Positions 16,219 to 26,200 of a stretch of 64,000 nucleotides of DNA are shown here, one piece after another. Position 1 is the stretch's first letter, and every line of letters starts with the position of its first letter. The stretch comes from Bacteroidota bacterium (lineage in GTDB: Bacteria; Bacteroidota; Bacteroidia; Palsa-948). Below the pieces are notes generated by a model, which saw only the letters and a program-made list of their open reading frames with translations, did not search any database and had not been told where the DNA came from. The stretch spans positions 1-64,000 of the forward strand of contig PLUL01000015.1 in the NCBI GenBank assembly GCA_003164895.1, given 5' to 3'. The position numbers and the translations under genes are program-made.

Positions 16219-16937
16219 AGAATTTTTATCGCTACAAAAAAGTAATTGTTCATCGAGCCGATTACTTCGTAAGAAATCCGATAGGAATCCGTAAAATTTT
16301 TGAAGGCGAGAAATTCATGAGTTGGCACGGCAAACTCGTCAAAGAAAATAATATCCCCGGTTTTCAAATACGGGTGAAGAGAAGTCAGCACATAAAGTGT
16401 AGATGTATATAAATCCGCATCCATGTGAATTATTTTTCGCTTGTCGTTATTGAACTCTTTGAGAAAAGCCGGAATTGTATCTTGAAATAATCCTTTCAGA
16501 AAATTTGCACGATTGTCATTTATTTCCGGAAACTTTCCGCCTGTTGACATATCACCTGCTTTAAAAACATTCCAATCCTCCGGCAAGCCGGTAAAAGTAT
16601 CAAAACCAAAAAAGCTAGATGATTCATTTTTGTTGTGTTCCACCCACCACTTGAAAGAAAAACCTCCAGCCACGCCAAACTCAAGATAATTTACCGGAAC
16701 CGTAAGATTTTCTTTTTCAAATATTTTTTTGTAAAGAGTAAACCGTTTAGAGTAATCCCATTTGCCGGAATAAAAATCATTAATGGAATGACTGCTGTGC
16801 TGCTCACGCCATTCGGAAAGTTTCGTGAGATAAGCAAGATTGAGAAAGAAACCGGAAAACAGATTAAAGATTTTATGCAGTTTGAACCGCATGAAATTAT
16901 TTTTTGTTTTTCGTATGAAAAATAATTTTGTCTGCAT
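16215..16937 (-). CDS. TylF/MycF-like class I SAM-dependent methyltransferase
   Basis: 240 residues from the ATG at 16937 (a second ATG at 16892 is possible). The SAM-binding motif I is VNYLEFGVAGGFSFKWW; FFGFDTFTGLPEDW gives the acidic residue after strand 2; KKIIHMDADLYTSTLYVL holds the Asp-x-Asp metal/substrate motif; GDIIFFDEF is motif post-IV. This pattern is that of the TylF/MycF macrocin-O-methyltransferase family, Mg-dependent sugar or small-molecule O-methyltransferases. No biosynthetic cluster surrounds it, so the substrate is unknown; a polysaccharide or glycolipid sugar is one possibility. Confidence 0.82.
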   Translation of the reverse strand: MQTKLFFIRKTKNNFMRFKLHKIFNLFSGFFLNLAYLTKLSEWREQHSSHSINDFYSGKWDYSKRFTLYKKIFEKENLTVPVNYLEFGVAGGFSFKWWVEHNKNESSSFFGFDTFTGLPEDWNVFKAGDMSTGGKFPEINDNRANFLKGLFQDTIPAFLKEFNNDKRKIIHMDADLYTSTLYVLTSLHPYLKTGDIIFFDEFAVPTHEFLAFKNFTDSYRISYEVIGSMNNYFFVAIKIL

Positions 16938-17011
16938 AATTGGTTTGCAAATGTATTTATTTGTACGATAGGATTTCGGCAGGAAGTATGTTTCGCGAAC
17001 AAAAAATTATT

Positions 17012-18130
17012 CTACGTAGTTTTCCTGTAATTCAGAATTGCCCATGTATTCAGAATTACACCCATGAGGAAAACTATTAATATGTGCATAAGCACATCGT
17101 GAAAGTGGCTTCCCTTAATCACAATCATCCGCATCACATCAATGAAATAGGAAATGGGAATTATCTCTGTGATAAATTTTGCCCAACCAGGCATGCTGTC
17201 AATGGGTGTGTAAAGTCCGCCCATCATATTAAATATCTGTACGAAGAAAAAAGTGAGTGAATTTGCCTGCATCGGAGTTTCAGAATAAGTAGAAATCAAT
17301 AGTCCGAAACCGAGAATGGCAAGTAAATAAACCGAGAGAAATAAATACAATAATGCTACGCTGCCGAGCGGAATAATTCCATAGACAATTCTTGCTATCA
17401 CCAAACCCATTGTGAAAACAATTACTCCTAATGTCCAGAATGGAATTAGTTTTCCGAGAATGAAATGGTATTTTTTTACGGGAGTTACATTTATCTGTTC
17501 GATAGTTCCGATTTCTTTTTCTCTTACAATATTTTGAGCAGTCATATTTCCTCCGATGAGAGTTACCAATAAAACTAATATTCCCGGAACCATAAATAAA
17601 TAATAAGAAAGAGTAGGGTTGTACCAATTGGAAGAAACCACTTCGATGGTTGGAATTTGATTAATCGTTGATGGTTGCATCCATTCCAGCCGGATGTCAT
17701 TGTTATAGTCCTGAATAATTTTATTCAGATAACCACTGCCCACCGCGGCTTTCACGCCGTTGATTGCATTCACCGAAAGCGAAAGTTTCTGGCTGCTCTC
17801 GCGTGTAAGGTTGTGTTCAAATCCCTGAGGTATTTCAAGAACAATATCGGCTTTATCTTTTTCAATAAGTTCATACGCATCTTTATAAGAAGGAGTGAAT
17901 GCTGCCATTTTAAAATATCCGGATGACAAAATTTTATTAATAAGTTTTTGCGAGTAAACAGAACGGTCGAGGTCAACTACGGCGAGATTTATATTTTTGA
18001 TAGTGAAATTAGCAGCTTGCGGTAAAATGATCAATTGAATAATAGGCGTCATGAACATCATCCGCAACAGAGCCTTGTTGCGGAATATCTGCCTGAACTC
18101 TTTCTGCAATAAAAATTTCAGGGTTCTCAT
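17012..18130 (-). CDS. ABC-2 type exporter permease (YbhR-like)
   Basis: 372 residues. N-terminal membrane helix (ALLRMMFMTPIIQLIILP), a large periplasmic domain (about residues 45-170), then five membrane helices (from YYLFMVPGILVLLVTLIGG), the layout of DrrB/YbhR/YhhJ permeases. The cytoplasmic coupling helix NIVREKEIGTIEQINVTPVKK is conserved. It overlaps the preceding permease gene by 4 bases (ATGA type), so the two halves of the channel are made together. It is the last gene of the efflux run. Likely substrate class: drugs or other amphipathic compounds, by family. Confidence 0.9.
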   Translation of the reverse strand: MRTLKFLLQKEFRQIFRNKALLRMMFMTPIIQLIILPQAANFTIKNINLAVVDLDRSVYSQKLINKILSSGYFKMAAFTPSYKDAYELIEKDKADIVLEIPQGFEHNLTRESSQKLSLSVNAINGVKAAVGSGYLNKIIQDYNNDIRLEWMQPSTINQIPTIEVVSSNWYNPTLSYYLFMVPGILVLLVTLIGGNMTAQNIVREKEIGTIEQINVTPVKKYHFILGKLIPFWTLGVIVFTMGLVIARIVYGIIPLGSVALLYLFLSVYLLAILGFGLLISTYSETPMQANSLTFFFVQIFNMMGGLYTPIDSMPGWAKFITEIIPISYFIDVMRMIVIKGSHFHDVLMHILIVFLMGVILNTWAILNYRKTT

Positions 18131-19233
18131 TCCAAACGGATTTTAAAATTTCTTAAGCTAAGCGACAAGAAAAAAATTGTCATGCCGAAAAGTATCAGCA
18201 CTTCTTTCCAGATATAGGAAATACCAAGTCCTTTCAGCATCACTGCTTTAATAATTATGTAGAACCATTTCGCAGGAACAACATTTGAAATCATCCGAAG
18301 AATCCATGGCATATTTTCAATAGGGAAAACATATCCGCTCAGCATTAATGTGGGAAGCATCATTCCTACAAGCGAAAGTGTCATGGCGCCTTGTTGTGTA
18401 CTGGCACCGGTAGAAACCAGCAAACCCAGCGAGAGACAAGTGATAATATACAAAGTGCTGACACCATAAAGAAGTATTAAACTTCCTCTAATCGGTAAAA
18501 CCAAAGCGTAAACACTCAAGAGAAGGATGACAGTTAAATTAATAAGAGAAAGTACAAGATACGGAACCGCTTTCGCAAGAATTACATAGATTGGTTTGAA
18601 CGGAGATACCAGTAAAACTTCCATGGTTCCTAATTCTTTTTCACGAACAATGGCGATGGAAGTCATCATCACACAAACGAGCAGAAGTACCATTGCCATT
18701 ACTCCGGGAACAAAATTTGGAGCGCCTTTCAAATCGGGGTTGTACAACATGCGCACTTCCATATTAATTTGATATGGAAAATTTATTGTTTGATTCATCT
18801 GGGCATTGTAATCTGCAACAACCGTGTTGACGTAATTAGTGAGCGTGGTGCCGGTATTTGGGTCAGAGGCATCGGCAATAACCTGTATCTGCGCGTGATT
18901 GGTATGCAATAAATCGGTATAGAAATTCTGCGGAAAGACAATAGCTAATTTAATATCTCCCGATTTAAACGCTGCATCAATTTCGGATGAATTCATGAGC
19001 GTCTTCTGTATTTTGAAGTAATTGGTTGAAGATATTTTATTGATGATTTGGCGGGAAGCAAAATCTTTTGCATTGTCCACAATAACGATATTCGAATTCT
19101 TTATTTCATTGGTGAGCGCAAAGCCGAACAATACTATTTGCACTACAGGCACGCCGAACAGCATGAGCAAAGTTTTTCTGTCACGAAAAACGTGAGAGAA
19201 TTCTTTTTTTACGAATGAAAAAAATTGTTTCAT
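18127..19233 (-). CDS. ABC-2 type exporter permease (YbhS-like)
   Basis: 368 residues, same architecture as its downstream partner: one N-terminal helix (LLMLFGVPVVQIVLFGFAL), a periplasmic domain, then FVPGVMAMVLLLVCVMMTSIAIVREKELGTME with the coupling helix, and further helices including GMMLPTLMLSGYVFPIENMPW. Its gene starts 7 bases after the second ATPase gene. With the 4-base overlap to the next permease this makes a heterodimeric membrane part. Paralogous to its neighbour but clearly diverged. Confidence 0.9.
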   Translation of the reverse strand: MKQFFSFVKKEFSHVFRDRKTLLMLFGVPVVQIVLFGFALTNEIKNSNIVIVDNAKDFASRQIINKISSTNYFKIQKTLMNSSEIDAAFKSGDIKLAIVFPQNFYTDLLHTNHAQIQVIADASDPNTGTTLTNYVNTVVADYNAQMNQTINFPYQINMEVRMLYNPDLKGAPNFVPGVMAMVLLLVCVMMTSIAIVREKELGTMEVLLVSPFKPIYVILAKAVPYLVLSLINLTVILLLSVYALVLPIRGSLILLYGVSTLYIITCLSLGLLVSTGASTQQGAMTLSLVGMMLPTLMLSGYVFPIENMPWILRMISNVVPAKWFYIIIKAVMLKGLGISYIWKEVLILFGMTIFFLSLSLRNFKIRLE

Positions 19234-19240
19234 AATTTTT

Positions 19241-19981
19241 TTAATCTCCTGACCTTTTCGCCTTTCTTGCTAACTGATAAAATACTTCGGTAATATTATC
19301 CACGCCAAAATTCTTTTTTAGCAAAGCAGGAGTATCTAATGCTTCAATCCGTCCGTCCACCATGATGCAGATGCGGTCGCAATATTCCGCTTCGTCCAGA
19401 TAGTGCGTGGTAACAAAAATGGTGATGCCTTTTTCAGACGCATCGTAAATCATATCCCAAAATTGCTTGCGCATGGATGGGTCAACACCTCCGGTTGGCT
19501 CATCCAGAAAAACAACTTTGGGTTGGTGAACAATGGCAACCGAAAAAGAAAGTTTTTGTCTCCAGCCAAGCGGCAAGCTTTGCACTAATTTATTTGCCTG
19601 CTCTTGCAACCCAAGTTTTTCAACCAACTCATTACTTTTTTCTTTTATATCATTATCTGATAATCCATAAATTCCGGCATAAAATTTAATATTTTCCAAT
19701 ACAGTCAAATCTTCGTACAAAGAAAATTTCTGACTCATGTAACCAATATTTTTTTTTATGTCTTCAGGATTGTGATAAACATCAATGCCTGCAACGGTAG
19801 CTTCTCCCGAAGTAGGTCGTGAAAGCCCGCAGAGCATACGCATGGCGGTGGTTTTCCCCGCTCCGTTAGCTCCGAGAAAACCAAAAATCTCTCCTTTTTT
19901 AACTTCAAAAGAAATTTTGTCAACGGCAACAAAATCGCCAAAGCGCTTGGTGAGGTCTTTTGTTTTAATTACTGTTTCCAT
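19241..19981 (-). CDS. ABC exporter ATPase (second half of a YbhF-like pair)
   Basis: 246 residues. Walker A GANGAGKTT, Q-loop MSQKFSLYEDLTV, Walker B VVFLDEPTGGVDP and H-loop VTTHYLDEAEYC are intact. The signature is LPLGWRQKLS instead of LSGGQ, the same change found in the C-terminal half of E. coli YbhF. It overlaps the upstream ATPase gene by 17 bases. In YbhF the two ATPase domains are fused; here they are separate genes, so the pair should form an asymmetric ATPase heterodimer. Cytosolic face of the exporter. Confidence 0.92.
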   Translation of the reverse strand: METVIKTKDLTKRFGDFVAVDKISFEVKKGEIFGFLGANGAGKTTAMRMLCGLSRPTSGEATVAGIDVYHNPEDIKKNIGYMSQKFSLYEDLTVLENIKFYAGIYGLSDNDIKEKSNELVEKLGLQEQANKLVQSLPLGWRQKLSFSVAIVHQPKVVFLDEPTGGVDPSMRKQFWDMIYDASEKGITIFVTTHYLDEAEYCDRICIMVDGRIEALDTPALLKKNFGVDNITEVFYQLARKAKRSGD

Positions 19982-20900
19982 CTGGATTTCCTAATAATCT
20001 TATAAAGCAGTCTTCCACGGAAGCGACTGTTTCTTTAAAAACTAAATCTGTTTGTCCTTTTTCCTGTAAATATTTAGTCAGCAGACTTTCATTTTCTCCT
20101 GAAGAATTTTTGAAAGACAAGTGAATGTATTCGCCAGCAGCATAACAATTCAGCAGTGTATCATTTATTCGCAAATCTTTTAAGAGTTGGTGCATGTTGG
20201 AAGATTTAATGGCAAAAAGTTTTTCAGGATAAGACTCCACAATTTTTGCCGGAGTATCCAGAGCAAGTATTTTACCTCCCAATATCAGCCCGATGCGATT
20301 GCAAAGCGTAGCTTCATCCATGTAAGAAGTGGAAACCATAATGGTAATCCCCTGCTCTTTCAGTCGCTTCAGCATTTCCCAAAATTCTTTTCTTGAAACC
20401 ACATCAACTCCTGTGGTGGGTTCGTCAAGAAATAGGACTTCTGGCTTATGAATAAGCGCGCAGCACAGCGCAAGTTTTTGTTTCATGCCGCCCGAAAGTT
20501 TTCCTGCTCTCCTGTCTTTAAATGGCTCAATCTGTTCGTAAATATCTTTTATCTGGTCATAATTTTCTTTTATAGAAGTTCCAAAAACGGTTGCGAAAAA
20601 ATTCAGGTTTTCTTCTACGCTAAGGTCTTGATACAAAGAAAATCTGCCCGGCATATAACCAACGATGCCGCGTATTTTCTGAAAATCTTTTACCACATCA
20701 TAACCCACCACCGTTGCAGTTCCTTTGTCGGGAAGCAAAAGCGTTGTAAGCATTCTGAAAATACTCGTCTTTCCCGCGCCATCAGGACCAATCAAACCAA
20801 ATAATTCTCCCTTATCAACTGAAAAAGAAATATCATCCACAGCAAGGGTTGCGCCTTTGTTGTAAGTTTTGGTGATGTTATTTAAAGTTATGGTGCTCAT
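19965..20900 (-). CDS. ABC exporter ATPase (first half of a YbhF-like pair)
   Basis: 311 residues. Walker A GPDGAGKTS, Q-loop MPGRFSLYQDLSV, canonical signature LSGGMKQKLALC, Walker B VLFLDEPTTGVD, and STSYMDEATLC, where the usual H-loop His is replaced by Ser/Tyr context. About 80 extra residues follow the ATPase core. The GPDGAGKT form of Walker A is typical of the N-terminal half of YbhF. The gene starts 7 bases after the fusion-protein gene. The altered switch region suggests one of the two ATP sites may be non-catalytic (inference). Confidence 0.9.
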   Translation of the reverse strand: MSTITLNNITKTYNKGATLAVDDISFSVDKGELFGLIGPDGAGKTSIFRMLTTLLLPDKGTATVVGYDVVKDFQKIRGIVGYMPGRFSLYQDLSVEENLNFFATVFGTSIKENYDQIKDIYEQIEPFKDRRAGKLSGGMKQKLALCCALIHKPEVLFLDEPTTGVDVVSRKEFWEMLKRLKEQGITIMVSTSYMDEATLCNRIGLILGGKILALDTPAKIVESYPEKLFAIKSSNMHQLLKDLRINDTLLNCYAAGEYIHLSFKNSSGENESLLTKYLQEKGQTDLVFKETVASVEDCFIRLLGNPDGNSN

Positions 20901-20907
20901 TGCTCAT

Positions 20908-21804
20908 TTAAAATTTCACTTCACCATACATCCCTATTTTAAGAAAGCCATCGTTTGCAACTCTTACCTTAATTGCGTAAACAAGGTCAGCACGTTCATC
21001 TTTTGTGGGAATGGTTTTAGGCGTGAATTCCGATTTATCCGAAATCCAATAAACAATTCCTGAATATTCTCTGTATTTATTTGTTCCTTCATCAGAACGA
21101 ACTTTTACTTTTTGTCCCAATTTAATTTGCGTGAGCTGCGAGCCGGTAACATAAGCTCTCAGGATAAGCGTGTCGGTTTCAGCAATTTTATATAGCGCTT
21201 TCCCCGGATTAACCACTTCATGATTTTGGCTGTACTTGGTTAGTACTGTTCCGTGAATTGGATTTATGATTTTGCATTTTTTAAGCTGGTCATTTGTTTG
21301 GTCTATCTGGCGCTGCAGAGGTGCAACATTTTTTGTGAGCGTAACAGAAGTAATTCCAAGAGCAGATTTTTGAGCTTCGATTTGTTTTTTTATAACATCC
21401 ACCTGAGTATTGGCATCGTCCAATTGCTGTTGTGTGGCAGCATTTGCTTTCACCAAGTTTATCATCCTTTGCTGATTCTTTACAGCTTCATCAAGTTGCG
21501 ATTGCAAGGACGCAATTTGCACAGGAATATCAGGCTGCTGACTGACAGTAGACGCAATCTGCGCTTCTAATTGTTGTTTTCTGAAAAAAAGTTGCGCGCT
21601 GTCAACGTAGCCAATCCACTGCCCTTTGTTCAACGTTTGTCCCTCCTCTACATCAAACTGCATAAGTGTTCCTGATGATTCAGTAGAAATAATTGTTTCT
21701 ACCGATTCAAATGCTCCCGAAGCATCATATTCTTTATCTCCATTATTGCATGAGGAATAAAAAATTCCGGCGAAGGTTACTGTTAAAATTGATTTTACTT
21801 TCAT
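20908..21804 (-). CDS. HlyD-family membrane fusion protein (YbhG-like)
   Basis: 298 residues. The N-terminus (ILTVTFAGIFYSSCNNG) is a signal with a possible, non-classical lipobox Cys. A lipoyl half (TLMQFDVEEGQTLNKGQWIGYVDS) precedes a long coiled-coil hairpin (about residues 75-165, LEAQIASTVSQQ ... LQRQIDQTNDQL), then the second lipoyl half (INPIHGTVLTKYSQNHEVVNPG) and a beta-barrel domain (LRAYVTGSQLTQIKLGQKVKV). This is the periplasmic adaptor that joins the ABC permeases to a TolC channel. It lies between the TolC gene and the ATPase genes, the right order for one machine. Confidence 0.92.
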   Translation of the reverse strand: MKVKSILTVTFAGIFYSSCNNGDKEYDASGAFESVETIISTESSGTLMQFDVEEGQTLNKGQWIGYVDSAQLFFRKQQLEAQIASTVSQQPDIPVQIASLQSQLDEAVKNQQRMINLVKANAATQQQLDDANTQVDVIKKQIEAQKSALGITSVTLTKNVAPLQRQIDQTNDQLKKCKIINPIHGTVLTKYSQNHEVVNPGKALYKIAETDTLILRAYVTGSQLTQIKLGQKVKVRSDEGTNKYREYSGIVYWISDKSEFTPKTIPTKDERADLVYAIKVRVANDGFLKIGMYGEVKF

Positions 21805-21822
21805 ATTTTAAATTTTAGAATT

Positions 21823-23100
21823 TTAATTTCCTGTTGTATTCAGATAGCTGTATTCAGCCAATAATAATTGTACCTGGTGAAGTAAAAGATTTTGTCTTGC
21901 CTGGTCTTCCGCATCCAACTGGCTGATATATTCATGAACGGTTACCACTCCATTTTCCATTTGAACCTTTGAAGCATTTTTCACTTCCGTTCTTTTGGAA
22001 ATAATTTCATTATCCTTTTCAATCAGGGCACGCAGTTTTTGTATATCAGAATTTTGCTGCTTGAGCGCGATGTTGGTATTGAACAGAAAAGTTTCTTTTT
22101 GAATATCGGTTGTCTTGCGATTGATTTCCAAAATTTGCCTTTGATTTTTCAACGTATAATATCCGCCCAGCATCCAACTGAAACGGAACCCGCTGATATA
22201 ATATGGTTGAAAGGTATTGTCAAACATATTTAGCCCCGGTCTGCCATAACCTCCCTGAAAGAAAAATGAAAACCTCGGACTGTTGGACGCTGAAAGAATA
22301 TAGTCCTGAATATTATAACTGCGTTTCTGCGCATCGTAAAGCATCAACTCAGGTCTTTTAATGCTATCCGAAACCGCAACGGAGTGCGGAGTTTGAAGAA
22401 TTGTATTTTCATCCAGCTGTTGATTGGTGAAAACTCCCAGCATATCCAAATACGCTTTGCGTGATGCCTGCAGTTGGATTTTATTTTGCTGCTGCTGCAT
22501 GAGTGTTGCTTGCAATTCGTAAACATTGTTGATTGTAGCGGTTCCATTATTAACTCCTTCCTGAATTTTATCTATACTGCTTTGAATATCTTTTTGCGTT
22601 AACACATTTTGTTTTAATTGTTCATCCATCAGCAACACGCCAAAAAACACCTGATTGACTCTGTCTTTCAACGCATACAATTCCACTTCAAGATTTTGCT
22701 GCTGAATTTTTGCATTTGCATCATCTGCTTGTTTGGTGTATTTTATTGCTCCGCCATCGTAAATCATCTGGTCAACTTCACCGGTTACTTTGTACTGGTC
22801 TTTTGATGGCACAGGAAAACTTATATCATTAAATGGTTTTGGAAGCGCACCCATCGGAATTGTTGTAACTGCTGACTGGTAAGTTGCCTGACCGTTTACG
22901 GAGAATTGCGGATAATATCCTTTTGAAGCATTTTGAATGCTATAATCTTTTGCTTTCTCAATCAGGTCGTGCTGCTTGATGAGCGGATATTGCTGACGTG
23001 CAAGTTTATAGCAGTCATCCAGGTTTATTGTTTTGGGTGATTGCCCGTAATTTTCAACTGCCATTAACAGCAGACTGAAAAAAATAAATACTTTTTTCAT
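21823..23100 (-). CDS. TolC-family outer-membrane efflux channel (ABC unit)
   Basis: 425 residues. Signal peptide ends LMAVENYGQ. Two OEP repeats are visible: INLDDCYKLARQQYPLIKQHDLIEKAKDY at the N-terminus of the mature protein with YYPQFSVNGQATYQS, and the second half with SGFRFSWMLGGYYTLKNQRQILEINR. Long alpha-helical segments dominate. TolC trimers form the outer-membrane exit duct for tripartite pumps. It heads the sub-run TolC-HlyD-ATPase-ATPase-permease-permease and is preceded by a 117-base gap with a possible internal promoter. Confidence 0.92.
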   Translation of the reverse strand: MKKVFIFFSLLLMAVENYGQSPKTINLDDCYKLARQQYPLIKQHDLIEKAKDYSIQNASKGYYPQFSVNGQATYQSAVTTIPMGALPKPFNDISFPVPSKDQYKVTGEVDQMIYDGGAIKYTKQADDANAKIQQQNLEVELYALKDRVNQVFFGVLLMDEQLKQNVLTQKDIQSSIDKIQEGVNNGTATINNVYELQATLMQQQQNKIQLQASRKAYLDMLGVFTNQQLDENTILQTPHSVAVSDSIKRPELMLYDAQKRSYNIQDYILSASNSPRFSFFFQGGYGRPGLNMFDNTFQPYYISGFRFSWMLGGYYTLKNQRQILEINRKTTDIQKETFLFNTNIALKQQNSDIQKLRALIEKDNEIISKRTEVKNASKVQMENGVVTVHEYISQLDAEDQARQNLLLHQVQLLLAEYSYLNTTGN

Positions 23101-23217
23101 AGGAGAATATTATTTTGCAAGCGAAAATATTTCTATTTGCATTGCAATGAAATGATTTTAGTCAATTAGAATAGAATAGATTCAGGTATTATAATTATTA
23201 TATAAGCTATTATATTT
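23101..23217 (-). promoter_or_regulatory. Gap with possible internal promoter and palindrome before the ABC efflux sub-run
   Basis: This is the longest gap inside the efflux run. On the minus strand it holds TATTTTCG (one mismatch to TAnnTTTG) near 23129-23122, and a perfect 11-base palindrome TTGCATTGCAA at 23137-23147 just upstream of it. The placement would suit an operator, but both elements are short. Confidence 0.3.
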
Positions 23218-26200
23218 TTAATTGGATGTTCCTGCAATCTTTTGCCTTGAGTTTGAAATAATTCGTCTGGTTTTTTCTTTGGTTCTTTCGGAAATCAGGT
23301 ACATGACAGGAACCAAAATCAAGGTGATGAAAGTCGCGAAACCTAATCCAAAAATAATTGTCCATGATAAAGGTCCCCAGAAAGCAACGCTGTCACCTCC
23401 AAAATAAATATGCGGATTTAATTCTGTGAACATGGTTACAAAATCAATATTGAAACCGATGGCAAGAGGAATCATTCCGAGAATAGTGGCGGTGGCAGTT
23501 AGTAATACCGGAGTCATTCTGATTCGTCCAGCTTCCACAACAGCATCTCTTACAGACGTTCCACGAGCAATCAGGTTATCCGTGAATTCGACTAATAAAA
23601 TTCCATTCCGCACGACGATTCCTGCCAAAGCCACAATGCCAATTCCTGTCATTACGATTGACAAATCCATATTAAAAACGGCAAGTCCAAGCAATACACC
23701 AATAATGCTTAAAATAATTTCTGAAAGAATGATTAACGTTTTTCCAAACGAATTGAATTGCATCACTAATATCATCAGAATAATAAAAATCGAAATCATC
23801 AGCGAACGACCCAGAAATGACGCAGCATCTTTTTGCTCTTCTTTTTCCCCGGTTAATTGAGCGGTAACTCCATCGGGAGTTTTGAAACCTTTCATGGCTG
23901 TCTGCACACTCGCCATTACTTTATTTGGGTTAAATCCTGAAAACACATTGGAAGAAAGTGTAACAACTCTTTTCTGATTTTTTCTTTTTATTCCTCCATA
24001 AGTGCTGGTATAATCCACATCGGCAAAAGCAGATAATGGAACCTGGCGGATGGCTCCTCCCATATTCATATCGCGGTAAGTAATTTTTAAATTTTTCAAT
24101 TCGTCAATATTGTTTCGTTGCGATTCCTCATAGCGAAGCATGATAGGATAATCGTCATTGGCATCTTTATATCGGGAAACTTCTTTCCCATAAACTGCAT
24201 TGCGGATTTCCAAACCAATTTGTCCCGTTGATATTCCTTCCCGGTTGGCTCTTTCTCGGTTAAGATTGATTTTAATTTCCGGTTTGTTTAATTGCAAATC
24301 GGATTTTAATTCCTCCACTCCCGGAACATGAATAGAATCAAGTAATCTTTTCAAAGATTGAGAAGTGGCAATGAGGTCTTCAAATTTATCTCCGCTCACT
24401 TCAATATTAATTGGCTTTTCAGTTGCGGGACCGCTTTGTTCCTGGTCAACTGCTATTTCCACACCCGGAATGCCTTTTACTTCTTCCCTGATTTTTTCTA
24501 AATAATCTCTTGTTGAAATTCCTTTTCTCAACCCATACTCAACAAAAGCTACTCCTATCTTAGCTTTATTGGAATAGGTCCCTCGGTCATCGCGCGATTC
24601 TGAAGCTCCTACCGCAACATTCGTAATAACAGATTCTACATTAGGGTTATTTTCTCCTATGACTTTGTAAATTCTATTTTCTAAAATTTTTGCAACAGAA
24701 TCCGTAGTTGCAGGTTTTGTTCCTACGGGAAGTGTGGCATATACATAAACGAAATTGGGGTCGCCCTTCGGGAAGAAAACTATTTTGGGATTTCGCATGG
24801 CAGTTATCATTATTGAAACTATCAGCAAAGCGATTGTTCCAATCAAAATCTGATACGGGCGATTAAGTGCCCAGTTCAGAAACCGTGCATAAAAACTTTG
24901 AAATGCGGGCCATGTTTTGGTCTGAAAACTTTTTACCCAGTTTTCTATAAAGAAACGGTAAAGCAAATTCAAAAGGAGCAGAAGCAAAGCAAAATTTCCC
25001 ATTCCAATATTTTTGGTAAGATAAAAAAGAATAGCTATCGAACCTAAAATTACCGTGGTAATCTTTGCGCCTTTTGTCCATTTAGATTTCATTCCCTGAA
25101 CTTCTCCCTCCGGAATGTGAGGATGCGGTTTCATAAATGTTACTGCGAAAACCGGATTGATAATATAGGCAACTACTAACGAAGCGCTGAGCGTGATAAT
25201 CATGGTTACCGGCATAAAGTGCATAAACTTTCCGATGGTTCCTCCCCAAAATGCAAGTGGAAAAAAGGGCGCAAGCGTAGTTACTGTTCCTGAAAGCACA
25301 GGAAGAAAAACTTCACCAGCTGCTTGTTTGGCGGCAGTTACAATATCTTTTTTGCCGTTATCAAAAACACGGTGCGTGTTTTCTATGATCACAATGGCAT
25401 CGTCCACCACAATTCCCAAACCAAGCAGGAAAGCGAAAAGAACAATCATATTCATCGTAAAACCAATTCCTGGAAGAATAAGAAAGGCGATGAACATGGA
25501 AAGAGGAACCGACAAGCCAACAAAAAGTGCATTGGTAGCTCCCATAAAAAACATAAGGACAACCGTTACTAAAATAAAACCGATGATGATGGTATTGATC
25601 AAATCGTGCAGCGTGGTGCGTGTTTGTGTGGATTGATCTCCGGTGATGGTAACAACTAAATCTTTCGGAAGCGATGTTGTTTTCATCTCATCAATGATGG
25701 CACGAATTTTATCTGATGCTTCAATAAGATTTTCTCCGCCACGTTTTATTACGTTCAGCGTAATTACTTTTTTTCTATTTAATTGTCCAAAACTTTCCTG
25801 ATCTTTAAAACTATCTTTAATGTCCGCCACATCTCTTAAATATACCGGCGCTCCTGACATTGAGTTGACGAGCACATTCTTAATATTCTCTACATCTGTA
25901 AATTCGCCCGACACACTCAAGGTTCTTTGCATTTCATCCATGGTTACTGCGCCCCCCGAAACAATCAGATTCTCTGACGAAACAGCTCGTTCAATATCGC
26001 CCATGGTAAGTTGAGCGACTTGCATTTTGTACATATCCACATTAATTTGAATTTCACGCTCAGGCGCACCTACCATATCTGCGCGCGTAATTTCTTTGAG
26101 CGATTCAATTTTATCCTGAACATCATCGGCATATTTTTTCAACTGGCTTAATTCATAGTCGCCAGCAATGTTCACAAACAGGATAGGCATTTCAGAAAAT

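Noticed and set aside
21805-21822. A+T-rich phrase (TTTTAAATTTTAGAATTTTAATTT region) as another member of the repeat class
   Set aside because: Low complexity in an A+T-rich gap; the period is not clear enough.
23222-23860. Open frames on the plus strand opposite the RND pump (23222-23407, 23426-23860, also 25193-25636)
   Set aside because: They mirror the codon pattern of the large RND gene, lack signals for a start, and resemble no family.
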